Origin: Druceiella hillmani
Lineage: Eukaryota > Arthropoda > Insecta > Lepidoptera > Hepialidae
NCBI GenBank assembly: GCA_039881145.1
Contig: JAYKKI010000004.1
Span: 50,143,001-50,207,000, forward strand
Direction of reading: 5' to 3'
DNA: 64,000 nucleotides
The notes below the pieces were generated by a model, which saw only the letters and a list, made by a program, of their open reading frames with translations, was not told where the DNA came from and did no database searches. The position numbers and the translations under genes are program-made. Shown one piece after another: positions 49,742 to 62,404 of this stretch. Each line of letters starts with the position of its first letter. Positions within the stretch are counted from its first letter, which is position 1.

Positions 49742-50225
49742 ATGAGTCATCAAGGATATACACCTTACTTAGGCAACTGTTACAAAGGTATTTCTATCTG
49801 CCGTAGTAATCTATGTAAAAAAACATTTTCTTCTAAATCACCTGTAACTAATTTTAAAACACATTTACGGCATAATCATTTATCAAGACATACAACACTT
49901 TTAACCCAAGGGCAAGAGGGAGTACAAAGTGATAGACATTCCGACCAGGCATCCACCAATATTCAGAACTGTGAAGCAGCAACAATCACATATACAGAGC
50001 CATTATCTAGTAACCCTTCAGATGAGACATCAACGAGTGCAGCTATTAGCACCAACATGTCGAGGACCGCTACAGACTTGCAAATTCCTCTTTGAAAATG
50101 GCAAACAATAATTAAGTCATATGTTTCGCGAAAACTAAACCCAGAAGAAAAGAAAAAGAAATCGGTGAAAAAGCCTTAATTTTTGATTATCAACCATTCG
50201 CAAGAGTAGCCAGATTCTGGCCTTT
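49742..50225 (+). pseudogene. hAT-type transposase N-terminal fragment with BED-like zinc finger
   Basis: The open frame begins MSHQGYTPYLG and contains CRSNLCKKTFSSKSPVTNFK followed by THLRHNH, a C-x4-C...H-x4-H BED-type finger of hAT transposases. A Ser/Thr-rich linker ends at a stop at 50093-50095. Past the stop and one +1/-1 shift, the sequence continues as SYVSRKLNPEEKKK and GEKALIFDYQPFARV. This is the conserved helical piece before the hAT catalytic domain. The catalytic RNase H-like part and the C-terminal dimerisation domain are absent. It could be an early-terminated remnant or the start of a domesticated BED gene, but the stop and frameshift favour decay. Confidence 0.78.
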
Positions 50226-51139
50226 TTTACATTACTTATTTTAAAAAAATACAATTTAAAAATTAAACTGCCATAGTTTTTATATGATGCATTTTTAATA
50301 TTTATGATGTATTTTGACATATATATTTGATTTATGTCTGCTATTGAATTTTTTTAACTCACAAATAACTGCCAAGTATCATTCAATGTTTATATTACAC
50401 ATAACATAAATGGTTAAAATATTTACAAAACATGCTAAGTTCCAAACAGCTGTAAGAAGATACTCTCCCCAATATTATAAACATGCTAAATGCTAACAAA
50501 AACACACACCCCAAAAAGAACTGCCACTGAAATAGTCTGCTAATTTAGCATTTAGCAATAGCATGCTAAACGCAAATACGTTAGTAGGATTAAAATTAAC
50601 GTAAAATAGCATTAACACCCATCGTTAAATTATACTATTGGCATCGTCGTAAGTGATGCGAGTATATAGACTTTTGAAAAGTCAGAACAGCACATTTTAG
50701 ACACTATTGTTGAAAATAAAAAAAACTAAAATTCTTGATTTTAAAAAAACTTGTATTTAAATATATTTAAATATAACAATGTTAACCTGAAATGGATTAA
50801 GTACAATCAATCGTATTGGTATAAAATTGCTAAATAATGTTAATTGTATATATTGGCTTTCATTGTGTGCTCATGACTTCATTTATTTATATTGACTACT
50901 CACATTAAAAAGATTTTTTTATTTCAACAAGTAATTTGGATTTTTCATTTTCAATTAATTTGATATAGTTGGAAGGAAGAAACAGAATATAGAAAGAGAA
51001 ATAAATGCCATAAACGAAATGACTTCTATTTCTTATTGTTAATATACATATGTAATTACATTTAAGACTTATCGTCAAAGCTTAAAGAAAAGTAAAACTA
51101 TTCTATAAACGACGGAATCCAATTATAGATAGTTTTTTA
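50226..51139. other. Region downstream of the elongase stop
   Basis: AT-rich. On the minus strand, AATAAA candidates for the elongase transcript lie at 51136-51141 (overlapping the stop), 50918-50923 and about 50882-50887; the latter two are better placed. Confidence 0.4.
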
Positions 51140-51298
51140 TTACGATTTCACCTTTTTATAACTCGACTTATAAAAGTCTGAGAACAAATAAAATATAACT
51201 ACTAAATTCGGGAAGTAGATGTAGGTTATTCCTTTTGGGGCTGAGCAGCTTGGCAGGAATATTTGGCATCCGTGCACAAACATGATAATAAATTGAAG
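51140..51298 (-). CDS. Elongase last exon
   Basis: After acceptor TTTTTTCCAG. Encodes residues 210-261, LQFIIMFVHGCQIFLPSC through YFPNLVVIFYLFSDFYKSS to YKKVKS, then TAA at 51142-51140. The frame extends upstream of the acceptor by chance. Confidence 0.93.
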   Translation of the reverse strand, partial: LQFIIMFVHGCQIFLPSCSAPKGITYIYFPNLVVIFYLFSDFYKSSYKKVKS

Positions 51299-54200
51299 CT
51301 GGAAAAAATTATTTTGAATATCATTAAGCAATCGCAGAAAGATATTGGTTGTAATTTGAATTCAAATATAATAAATTATCTCCACTTTGTTCATACAAAA
51401 AATTAATTTTTCTAATGTATTGCTTTATTGCTCCATTTAATCAATTTTAACTTAGACAGTTAGTTTTGTCTATTAGTGCATGCTCCAATAGTAAACTATG
51501 AAATATGCACAATATTAATTATCCAGGATTAACTTTATATTATTTTTTATTTAAAATTAGCAGTTAAATTATAGTTAAATTATATTTTTAATTTTAAATT
51601 AATTACTACATACTCAATGACCTCGATCATTCTCAATACAATCAAATAAACAATTGTCTAAAAGCTTTATAATTTTGATGGATATATCTGAAATATTATT
51701 CGAATTTTGAAACTAGTACTTTTAAACATTATAATGTTTCATTACTTGATTGTGGTTTATAGTTTTACCAATATAAAAGGTTATTTTCTACCTTTGTCAA
51801 ACACTTTTATTACCATTAATCGATTATGGAGACGTGTGCTATCCTGATCTTAATGAAGAATATTTGTGCAAGTTGGAACGTCTTCAAAATTTATGCATTC
51901 GGTATATCTTCAGCCTCAGAAAATATGATCACATTTCTGAATACAGTTTCTGAATACGCCAACTTCACATACTTACACTTCTTTTTAACATATTAAAAAA
52001 TCCTCATAGCCCAAATTATCTTAGTGGCAAATTTAAAGATTTGTCTGCTCACGGCCTTGGGCTGCGATCTGAAAGTTCACACACCCTACTTATTCCTAAA
52101 CATATCTCTACCACTTACGAAAAATCCTTCACTGTCCGAGCAGCAAAAATTTGGAATCACCTGGATCCCGACATCAGGAAAACCACGTCTCTAAATATTT
52201 TCAAAGATCGAGTGAAACAGTCCTGCATCTCCTGAAACCTTTTCCTTTGAGTCCTTGCCCTTTCCTGTCTTTCCCATCCCAAATCATGTCAATATTTTGT
52301 TTTCTTTTTTAATTTTCTTTTGTATTTTTTTTGTCTAATGTGCTATTAAGAATTTTCATTGTAAAATCTTTTACAGTCTACCAACTAAATTTCAATACAA
52401 ATTGTTATAGTTGACTGGAAGAGATTGCTCATGTAGCAATAAGTCCGCCATATGTACTATACATAAAAGTTAATAATAATATTTTCAAAATTGTCATTTT
52501 AAAATTTAATATATAAATACCACATACTCAATGACCTCTGTCATTCTCAATACAATCAAATAAACAATTATCTAAAAGCTTTCTAATTTTGATGGATATA
52601 TCGAAATACCATCTATTTATAGAATATTGAAACTAGTATTTTTTTCTGCAGGAAACTAGTTTTTATATATAAAACCTTACATATCTAATTGTTATTGAGA
52701 TGATAACTTAATTTCTGTTGTTGTAAAATTTACCGTTCATGCTAACAGTGTAAATTTCAGTAAATAGTTGAAATGCTATAGGTTTTAGATATTGAATGCT
52801 GCACTAAGGGTATTTAGTAAGACATGATAGCTGATGATTTCATCTTAGGCTGTTATATCTAATTTGTGGTTGTTACAGCGTCGCTCTAACTAAGGTTGAG
52901 ATAAACTAAATGCCATTCAAATTATAAAGATATTTTCTGTGTTATAAAATTCCAATCCGTAAATCAGCAAAGAATTGCATTCTATGGGGAATTTTTTGCA
53001 GTACCCTCCACAAAATTATGAAATTAAATATACAAAATGCATCCTAAGTACCAGTATTGTAAAAGTTGCCCAAAATCGCATGGCCTAAGAAAATCTATGG
53101 GCCGAAATCCTTTTTCGGTCAAAACTACGTTCCTTAATATCTATCTACTCTTGTTCTAGCCTTGTGTCACTTGTCTAGTTTATTTAACTTTAATATATTA
53201 AGTAATTATATTAAGTATAGATAAATAATAGTATATTAAGTAGAGATAAATATCTCTAATATTAACGTGTAATAATTTTATTTCTTGTTTATTCTCGTTA
53301 ATTATTAGCTATGATATGATTAGTCTGCCATCTATGCTCCTTTTTCTGTCTACGTTGCAGTAAAGTTTTACAAATAAAGTAATTTGTAGTTTCAATATGA
53401 TACTAAAATGAATCATTACAAAGTCGTGGGTCTCTTATATTATAGCGCCTCCAATTTTTTTTTCAATGGTTTTGAAATTTTTCCTGCAATTGATGGCTTT
53501 TGTTGAGTATTTCAATCTGTTTTTAGTCCAAAAAGTTGGTATTTGACTATTATTGACAGACATGTCATTTTGTTTTTAACTGTTATTGACAGACATGTCA
53601 TTTGGCCTTTAACTGTTATTGTCAGTCATGTCATTTGGTCTTTATTTGTTTATATGTTATTTTATTTTTAAAATGTTACCCAGTACGCTATTCTATTTAT
53701 TTAAGTCAAATCTTATGTCATACTAAAAAAATATAATTTGATTGTTTGCAAAATTAAGTACGAATGTTTTATGAATGTATAAAATTATATTTTTTTTGTA
53801 ATTGAGAATGCTCATTATATTGCTGGCCTTCTAGGCGAGCAATATAATGAGCACTCTTGTTATTTCTCATAGTGAATATTTTAATATTGTCTTTTGCTTA
53901 CCATTTGAATAACAGTTAACCACTTTTTCCACCTGTTGAGTATTTGGCGAAGTTTAGGCCCACCCTCCGCTGCGCCCAAGTAATAGCTGTACATTATAAC
54001 GTGTACACTGTTGTTTAGTAGAGGCGTCAATGTGGTCATTCCTCCTGCGTAAAAATAGTTGAGCCAATGTTAATAGACATTAGAAATGAGATATAGGCAC
54101 ATTATCTGCCGTCATAAAAACCAGTACGTTTATTTTGAATATCTTGTAGATTTGGAGTACTGTTTGCCAGTTGATCTTCTCATAAACTACTTTATTCTCA

Positions 54201-57200
54201 TTTTGGATCCGATAAAGACATATTCTGTTATTTTGCATTGCATATGGGAATTACATATTAAGATGTTATTATAGAGTACAAACTCTAAATAACAGTCAAT
54301 GAATTTAGATTTTCAACCGTTAACTGCGTCTACCACTTAATTAATCTTTAAATGATTCTTCTCTAGTCTTACTCCTTTTTTTTCTTTCCTTAGTTAAACA
54401 AAGATGCATTATAAGTATTTGTTCCATATGGAAATATCAATTAATATATAGTGATATGTTGAAAAATTTTTTTTAATGTTTTTTCTAAGTGTGCTCCAAA
54501 AAATTTATATTGTGAATTCCATTTCCAAAATGAAATTGTAATTTTTTGAATTTCATATTACAAAATGGGAAAATGGAACTCTTGTAAATACAAATGATAG
54601 TAATATGTGAATATTAACGAATCGGAAGAAAATAATATATACATTCAAAAAACTGCGTAATATTTTTCAGAAAATCCTGAAGCATTATTGCTACATGCGA
54701 CATTAAATTGTGTTGTAATATTAAATAGTATAGTTGGTGTGGTTGACTTATTTAATACAGTCAGTGTACATGTTGTTGTGTCTGAGTTGAGTATATTACA
54801 ACGTGCAGTTAAAGAGTCTCGACTCTTAAATTGTACGTCATTTCGTCGATGTGACTTGTAGCATGGCTTACATTTAATACCGCCAAGGCAATGATACAAT
54901 TAAAGGTGATTCGCCAAATATTTGATCTCTAATTAATATAGGACAGGAATTAGGTACAATTAAATAACTATTAGCCAATTAATGAATCTATAATGTTAGT
55001 ACAACGAAATTAAATGTATTAGCCTCTTCTTGCCAAAACTATACATAAATTCCATTAAGTAGAATAATATTAAACGACAAACACGGAACGACAAACAACA
55101 ATTAGTATTGCTTTACAGTGTATTTCAGAAAGGGGTTCATGGCTGCATGGTTAAAATCAACGATATTCTTTTAAATTCTTCGTCATTAGCTAATGTAAAA
55201 AATACGATTTTTCTGAGTTTGGCGTAAAAGGCAATATATTTGTAAAATTAAAATTATGTTTAATTTAATGGTAAGACATGCCTACATGCACGCTTGATAA
55301 TTAATGAAAGTAATTTTATAATAATAAAATATATTAAAACTAAATCGATTATTCATGAAACTAGTAACTCATGTCTTTGTTATCGCTGTTTTTAAATTAC
55401 AAAAATTAAATCTACATGAGTTTATTTACGACATTTAAAATTGATAATGTTTTATTATCTAAAGTAAACCAAACGATACTCTATGAATATAAATTCGAAA
55501 TAAATTTAATAATGGAAAATCGACTATTGATTACAAAAGTTGTAAGTAAACGTGCAACATTTTTAAACGGAGACAATAAATATTTCATGGCATTCAACAT
55601 CCAAAGCTACTACTGTATGACAACGACATCCCGTGAACAAAGGAAGGGGCGAGTGTAACCGACAAAAGCTATTTTCACATGACTGACTGTCTGTCACAGT
55701 CATTTTTGTCAGAAATTGCTTGACATAGAAACTTGAAATTCGGTATAGTAATAGATACTCATTCGCACATATCTGAACAGCTAACACTCAAAATTGTTTA
55801 CATAAAAATGTTAGGGTGAGGGGGAGAAATTAAGTACTTAACTTTTTTACTTTTTATCTATAGTGTGGGGTATCGTTTGAAAGGGTTTAGTAATAAGAGC
55901 TCCAAAATATTTTTTTCGTAATATATACCGAGAAATATGCAAAACATATGTTCGCCCTCCTTCTTTCCGAAACTGCTCAAACTAAAATTATGACAAAAAT
56001 AGGGTTTTTAGAAATCTACGCAAAGCTCGTAGGAAAACTATAGCAATTATTTCAGATTTTTTTTTTGAAATATGTAGCATGTTTTAATATCTGTGAAAGA
56101 TGTTGAACGCAATATATTTACGTTGGGAAAGTTGACATTTGTAAATAGTTTAGTAGAAATACTATGTACACTTAGATATTTGTTTCTAATTGTGTACAGA
56201 ATCCTTGTAGTGCGAGTTCCACTCGTGTTTGACAGGTTTTTCATTAAAATACTCTGCGAAATTTTAAACTTGAGAGCGACGTACTATTTTCCACACCTCT
56301 AATTTTGAAAATGTAGATTTGAAAAAATCTGAAATTATTTTTGAAATTAGCATTTGAATAATATTTATAAATAAAATTATTTTTGATTATTTTGAAGAGG
56401 AATAGACAACTTCAGTAGCTTTCCATTTTCTCATTTTATCACGTTTTGTATATATTTCACGACTTCCGAAAACAAAAAATTGTATGTTTAGATGGTTTCA
56501 AGTCTAAGTTGGACCTAGCTCTTATTTTTGTCTTGTGTTCCTTGTTTTGAGTAATTATTGTATAGTAAACAAATGAGAATAATTTGGGTTATGCATATAT
56601 GTAATATGATGTATATATTGAATTTATTTTTGTCTTATAGTTATCTTACTGTCTGCTGCTACAATTTAACCCAATGTAATGTATCTCATTTAGCAAATGA
56701 TCTTAATCTATTTATAATTTCTTCCGCTGTAAAATGCCACGTAACGTCCATCTTACGTAACAAGTTTGCACTATAAACTAATATTTACTATCAGATTATA
56801 CAGTAAGTAAACTGTGTCAGTTCATTGAACTTACAAAACCAGATTTCGATCTGAGTTATTAATGTAACCGGTCAAGCACACTTGTTGAACATGTATCGTT
56901 TTAATTGACGCAATATAGGTGGAAATGAAAATCTCTAATTGCTTTTTAATTTTGGTATAACAGCACATATTTTTAATTTGGTCATTGTTGACTTTAATAA
57001 ATATTGGGGGGTTTGTTTCCTTTAAGATTTTATGTACGTAATAAATGTTAAGTTTATGAATAAGACGTATAGGGTTATTACATGTCCCATATGTACTTTT
57101 GTTGCTTTTTGCTAAAATATATATACGTTTATTATTATGGAGTGTTGCTTGAATATAAAGTACGATAGGGATGAGTAAATCTTCCAGAAATTGCTAGTAT

Positions 57201-60200
57201 TGCTAGTATTTTGCACTGCATTGAGTCAAAGCGATAACATGTTTTTTTGGAAAGTTATAAAGAACAAGCAACTATATCCACATACTTAGTATAATATTAT
57301 TCTATTTATCAATATTTATCTTTCATCGACATATCTATACGATGAGCGTTTTCTGGACATTTCACTTTTTATAAATGTTTATTTTGATTTAATGGCGTTT
57401 TATGGGATCATTCCCGGTCTCACGCTTATATTTTTTATCTGTTATTGACTGTTCCTAAATTATTTCCCCAAACTATTGAATTCATTGGTCACTTTGTTTT
57501 TTTATAGTACATTTTCACATTATCAGTTTTACATCATCTATTGGAATTCCATTGTATGCAGGGCCAAATGGATCTCAGTTATTGTAATAACGTCATCTGT
57601 CCGTCCTTCCATCTGTCATTTTTTGCGGTACATTTTTAATATTACCAGTTTTACATCATCGGTTGGAATTCCATTGTGTGAAGGCCCAAATGGAATTTTA
57701 TTGTAATAATGTCATCTGTCCGCCTCTCCATCTGTCATTTTTTACAGTACATTTTTCACATTACCAGTTTAACATCATCGGTTGGAATTTCATTGTATGA
57801 AGGTTATTGTAATAACTTTGTCTGTGTCCTTATATCTGTCATTTTTTTACTAACTTCCAAATAAAATATGATGTAGTTACTTGGTCCAAAACTAGAAATA
57901 GTTTTTGAAATAACATTATACTTCAAGGGAACTAAAGGACATGTGAAAGGGCTAAAAATAGATGCTTTTCTGCATTTGGATTTGAAATATCATTGAAAAG
58001 AGTTCTTTGAGTGGAGTAAAAATTAGTTTTTTAATTTTTCTCCATAAAAAAACAAAGATTTGATGGATCAGCAAAATTGCAATTTTTAGACTCATTTTAT
58101 TACCAGGTCTATCTTAAATACGCCACTCCATAGGAAGCACTGATTTTGATCTAATATTTAGTATTTAAAAAATAACTATAAAAAGAGCTAAATACGAAAA
58201 AGTAAAAGAGTTAAGAATTCACATATTTTTACACATACAAATAGTTTAATAGAAAAACTATGTACCTTAAATATTAAAATTCTTTATGTAGTAGCTAAAG
58301 CACTCTCTTAGTGAAAGTTCTATTCTTACTTAACAGGTTTATTCTATTTTTTTCTTCATTATTTCATTGTCTACAGCTTAGTAGCTTGTGTGAACATTAT
58401 TTTTTAACAAGTTGTTAGTGACAGTAGGTTTTCCTTATTTAATTTGTATCGGTACTGAGGATTATAAGACTGAAAACAATAATGTACACAAAATTTACAG
58501 CTATGGTTCAGTAAAAACAAGAAACTTATTATATTATGAAATATTACCTCCAACATATTTTGTGGCTGACCATATAACCCAGACGGTTGTGATGTGGTGA
58601 TAGATGTGTAAAAATGAAGCTTGACGTTCACGTTTTCTCAGTATGAAAAAGCACGTTTCAATTAGTTCAATCAGCTTGAGGATGACGGTACACCATAGAT
58701 AGAAGAGCATGCGCATTGCTGTAGGATCAGTGGAGTAGACTGTAGGAAGGCAGCCGAAATGATAAGTTGTTGTCCAACCGGATGTCAGAATCTAGAAAGT
58801 TAGGAATAAAAAATAGTTACACTGCCTGTGTGATCTGACAAAACGACGTTTAGACAATTTTTGGTAAATATTGTTTCTTTTATATAAACATGAATTAACC
58901 CCGGGAGCACGCCGATGACTTCCACGTAACATCGGCACCCGCACTATGTTGATAAAATAATGAGTTACTCCAAAAGTATTGATTTTATTGTAATGAAATT
59001 TTTTGTGTCGACAGAGAAGAAATGTAGTTGTAGTCAAAGAATTTGTTCCATATTTATATAGTTATGAGTATAAAAAATTATGATAAAAAAAAATAACTAA
59101 ATTTTCCTGTTTCTGTAAGAAAGAAGTTTTCATAAATGTAATTTTTGTAACTACCATAGAAAAGTAAATACAATAATTAAACATAGACATAAAAAACATT
59201 TATCCTAACAAAAATTTATCTTATTGTAAGCTTGAAACGAAAATACAATCACACACAATTTTCAGAAAAAATTGTAGTTGCAAAAATTACTGTACGATAT
59301 ATTACCATTCTATACATTATTTTGTTCTCTTTCCTATGGATTTAAAATTGTCTATAGGTTTATCTCATTTTAACCTGATTTTGAGTGGCACTAGTAGACA
59401 TGTCACTCCACAAGTGACATTTGGACTCGATAGGTTAAATGCATAAAATGACTTTTTCATTCCAAAATAATCAACATACAAGTGTTGTTATATTCTCCCT
59501 AAATTCAAAATGAGTTTATTCAAACCAGTATTGCTTTCTTATATCACATCTTTGATCTCGATATACATTATTTCAAAATTAATAAAATGGTTAAATACGG
59601 AGTAATGCGGCACCATCAAAGTGATTTGGTGCTACATGGAGGTGTAGAAATAAACCCGTTATTCATATATAAATATTGAGTGATACAAATATTAGTTTAC
59701 GGAAAGAAGATCCAGTTTAATTTTTTTACACAAAAATTCTGTATGCAATGAAGAAACATTAAACGGTATTGTGATTGAGGAAATGTTTAAAATTAGCAAT
59801 TAATTTTTTTGAAAATGCTATGTGATAAAGGCTCTAATAAAAAAAATGTAGATTATTTTCATGCTATACTTACAAGAGGAGCCCAAGAAAATTCTTTCGA
59901 CACCATTTAACAGACATATATTGGAGATCATAGAACTTGTATAGAATTTTCTTTAAAGTTAATAAGTCTTGGTAATGGCCCGTTCCTTTGAAATGTACAA
60001 TTTAACGTGCAAACAAATAGAACGGTGCAGCATGCAATAAAATTGGATACTTTTTGTCTATGGCTGTTAAAAAAAAAGTTTTGGCTATGTCTGTTATTAA
60101 TTGGTGCAATAAATAATTTATGAGAAAAATTATTTAACTGTACGTAAACTCAATTAAATTTCGAATTAGGCTTAAGTGTATTACATTTTCATTATTAAAG

Positions 60201-62371
60201 ATTGGTTAATAAGTAAATAAATAAAAACATGCGTACACCCCAGACGACAATTGCATTTGCGACGATCTGTATTATGTTGTACCACTTTATAACTGTCTTG
60301 AGACTATATGCTGGCCTGTTCTGCATATATTTTGGTAAAACAATTTTTACGATTGCCAAGTAAAGTAAGCAAATGAAGAACACCGGCACGGGGCTCGTCA
60401 TGAAGAGCCAGTCTTTAACTCGGTCATCTGAAATTTAAATGATCGAATATTTTAACTTTTTGTTAAGGTTAACTAAAAATATACATCTAAGTCTTATAAG
60501 TATATGTAAAAGCGGGTCTCCTGCGCCAAAAAAAGTTAGCAAAACATAATCGTCTCCTACGTTATAAACGAAAAGTCAATGCTCAATGTTAGATAGTTTT
60601 TCATTTGAGTTAAAATGAATTCAGACGAGAAAGACGTACTTTAAGTTCTTGAAGTTATTTTTCATACAACAAAAAGAAACCGATCTGATGAATAAATAAC
60701 AATGTATTGTCTTTATTCCAATTCATATTATCTTAAAAACACTATACAAAAATTTGAATATTGAAATTTCTCTGACTGACGATGTAAACAACGAGAGTGA
60801 GTGATGTGTGCGATGTTTGAAAGCAACAGCGGAATAAATATCTCCCTTTCCTGCAGGGAATGGGGGATGTTAATCATTCGTCTTGGATAACATGTTTGCA
60901 TGTTTTTTTTCATCAAAACATTTTGGCCATTTTGTCAGAAAAACATGTCAGGGCTCATTTTTATCAAAAATATGTTCACAGGAGACCCGGCTTAAGAGGA
61001 CTAAGGAGTGTAGAGAGTAGTTATCGTTGAACCCACACAACAGATCATATCATTAGTGGTGCAATAATATTGTTTGTGAATTGGGTGAACTTGTACCTCA
61101 CGTTTTTCGTTTTAGATATTACAAGTATTTTTATAGCTATTTAAATTTAACAATCATAATTTTCCAGGACAATTTATATCGAGTTATAAATTTTTATGGG
61201 GCAAGGTGAAATGATTTTAAATTTTTTAGTCCAATTTAAAAACATGGGAAATGTTTTCCATGTAAATAATTATTATCTGTTTTTTAGTGTTTTGAGTGTG
61301 AAAATTTGCAATCGATTTTAAATATCTTGATATGATAATAATAATAAGTTCTTTATTTCAGACATATCACATTATATACATTGACAGTTTATATATTGTT
61401 AGGAACTTAGGTACTTATTTTACTGGCGTTATTAATGTTTTTAATAAAATGCATAAAAGTCATTAAAATCGTTTACTTTCTATGCTGAACAGACGGGCAA
61501 GAAAGTAAGTTAATATTGCATTGTCATTCAGTTCTGAGCTATGTTTAAAGCTTCAAGTCGTTAGTTCAACGGCAAGTTGTTTTAAAACCGTTTACAAAAT
61601 TTGTACCCAACAAACACACAAACAGACAAGAAAGCAAGCTAATACAAATGCAAAACACTGGTTATTCTACTTTTCTGTTAGGGAAAATAAGGTAGAAGTT
61701 TATCATAATATGTATAAAAAACTTGCGAAGGTGTTGAAATAATTTGTTTATTTCAACATCTTAGCAAGCTTGAACAAACTGTCAGTATTATATTGTAGTT
61801 ATAAAAAATAATTTTTTAATTTTCAAAAAAGTTCCGTTATAAAAAAATAATTTTGAAATTTTTTGTGATTGAAGTTTTTTTTTCATCTCTAGACTTTTAA
61901 AGGAAAAAACTAAGAATAATAAAAAGTTTGCTATAGTTTTCTGTAATTGCATAGTTTTTTAAATAAAGAGTGTATACATACTTGGTTTGGTGATGTTTAT
62001 GAAAATACATTATTTTCAAGCCAAGAGAAGCTTTTATTTGACATTGTTGTTTTAAGAAAAAATTTAATTCTGAATTCAAAAGTTTTTAACAACTTTCTTA
62101 ATTTTACTACTGCTTTTTGTCGATTAGCAAAACCCAAGTCTGCATCAGTTTTTATAAGCTACAAGTACAATATTTAAATCTGTTTCTGAATACTGTTTTT
62201 CATCACTGAACAGTTTTATGATCACTGATTATTCTTTCATTTGTCAAGTCTATTCAACAAAGACGTTTTTTTCAGAAACTGTTTGACCTAGACACTTGAA
62301 TTTGTTTACCAATGTTAATAATCTCAATGAGTAATATGTAATATATGTATATATGTATATAAGTATATATG

Positions 62372-62404
<33 letters not shown>

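Larger units (their letters stand above)
54045..58547 (-). other. Elongase intron 3
   Basis: A 4.5-kb intron with old repeats at its right half (55600-58345). A minus-strand frame at 54645-54899 is Cys- and Thr-rich but has no family match I can name and lacks splice support, so I leave it uncalled. Confidence 0.6.

Noticed and set aside
54645..54899. 84-codon Cys/Thr-rich minus-strand frame in elongase intron 3
   Set aside because: Looked protein-like and was compared mentally with piggyBac Cys-rich tails and zinc fingers, but spacing did not fit; left uncalled.
58404..58500. Candidate elongase exon after a TTTTCAG acceptor on the minus strand
   Set aside because: Translation does not match the elongase family; the true next exon with correct phase and motifs is 54044-53902.
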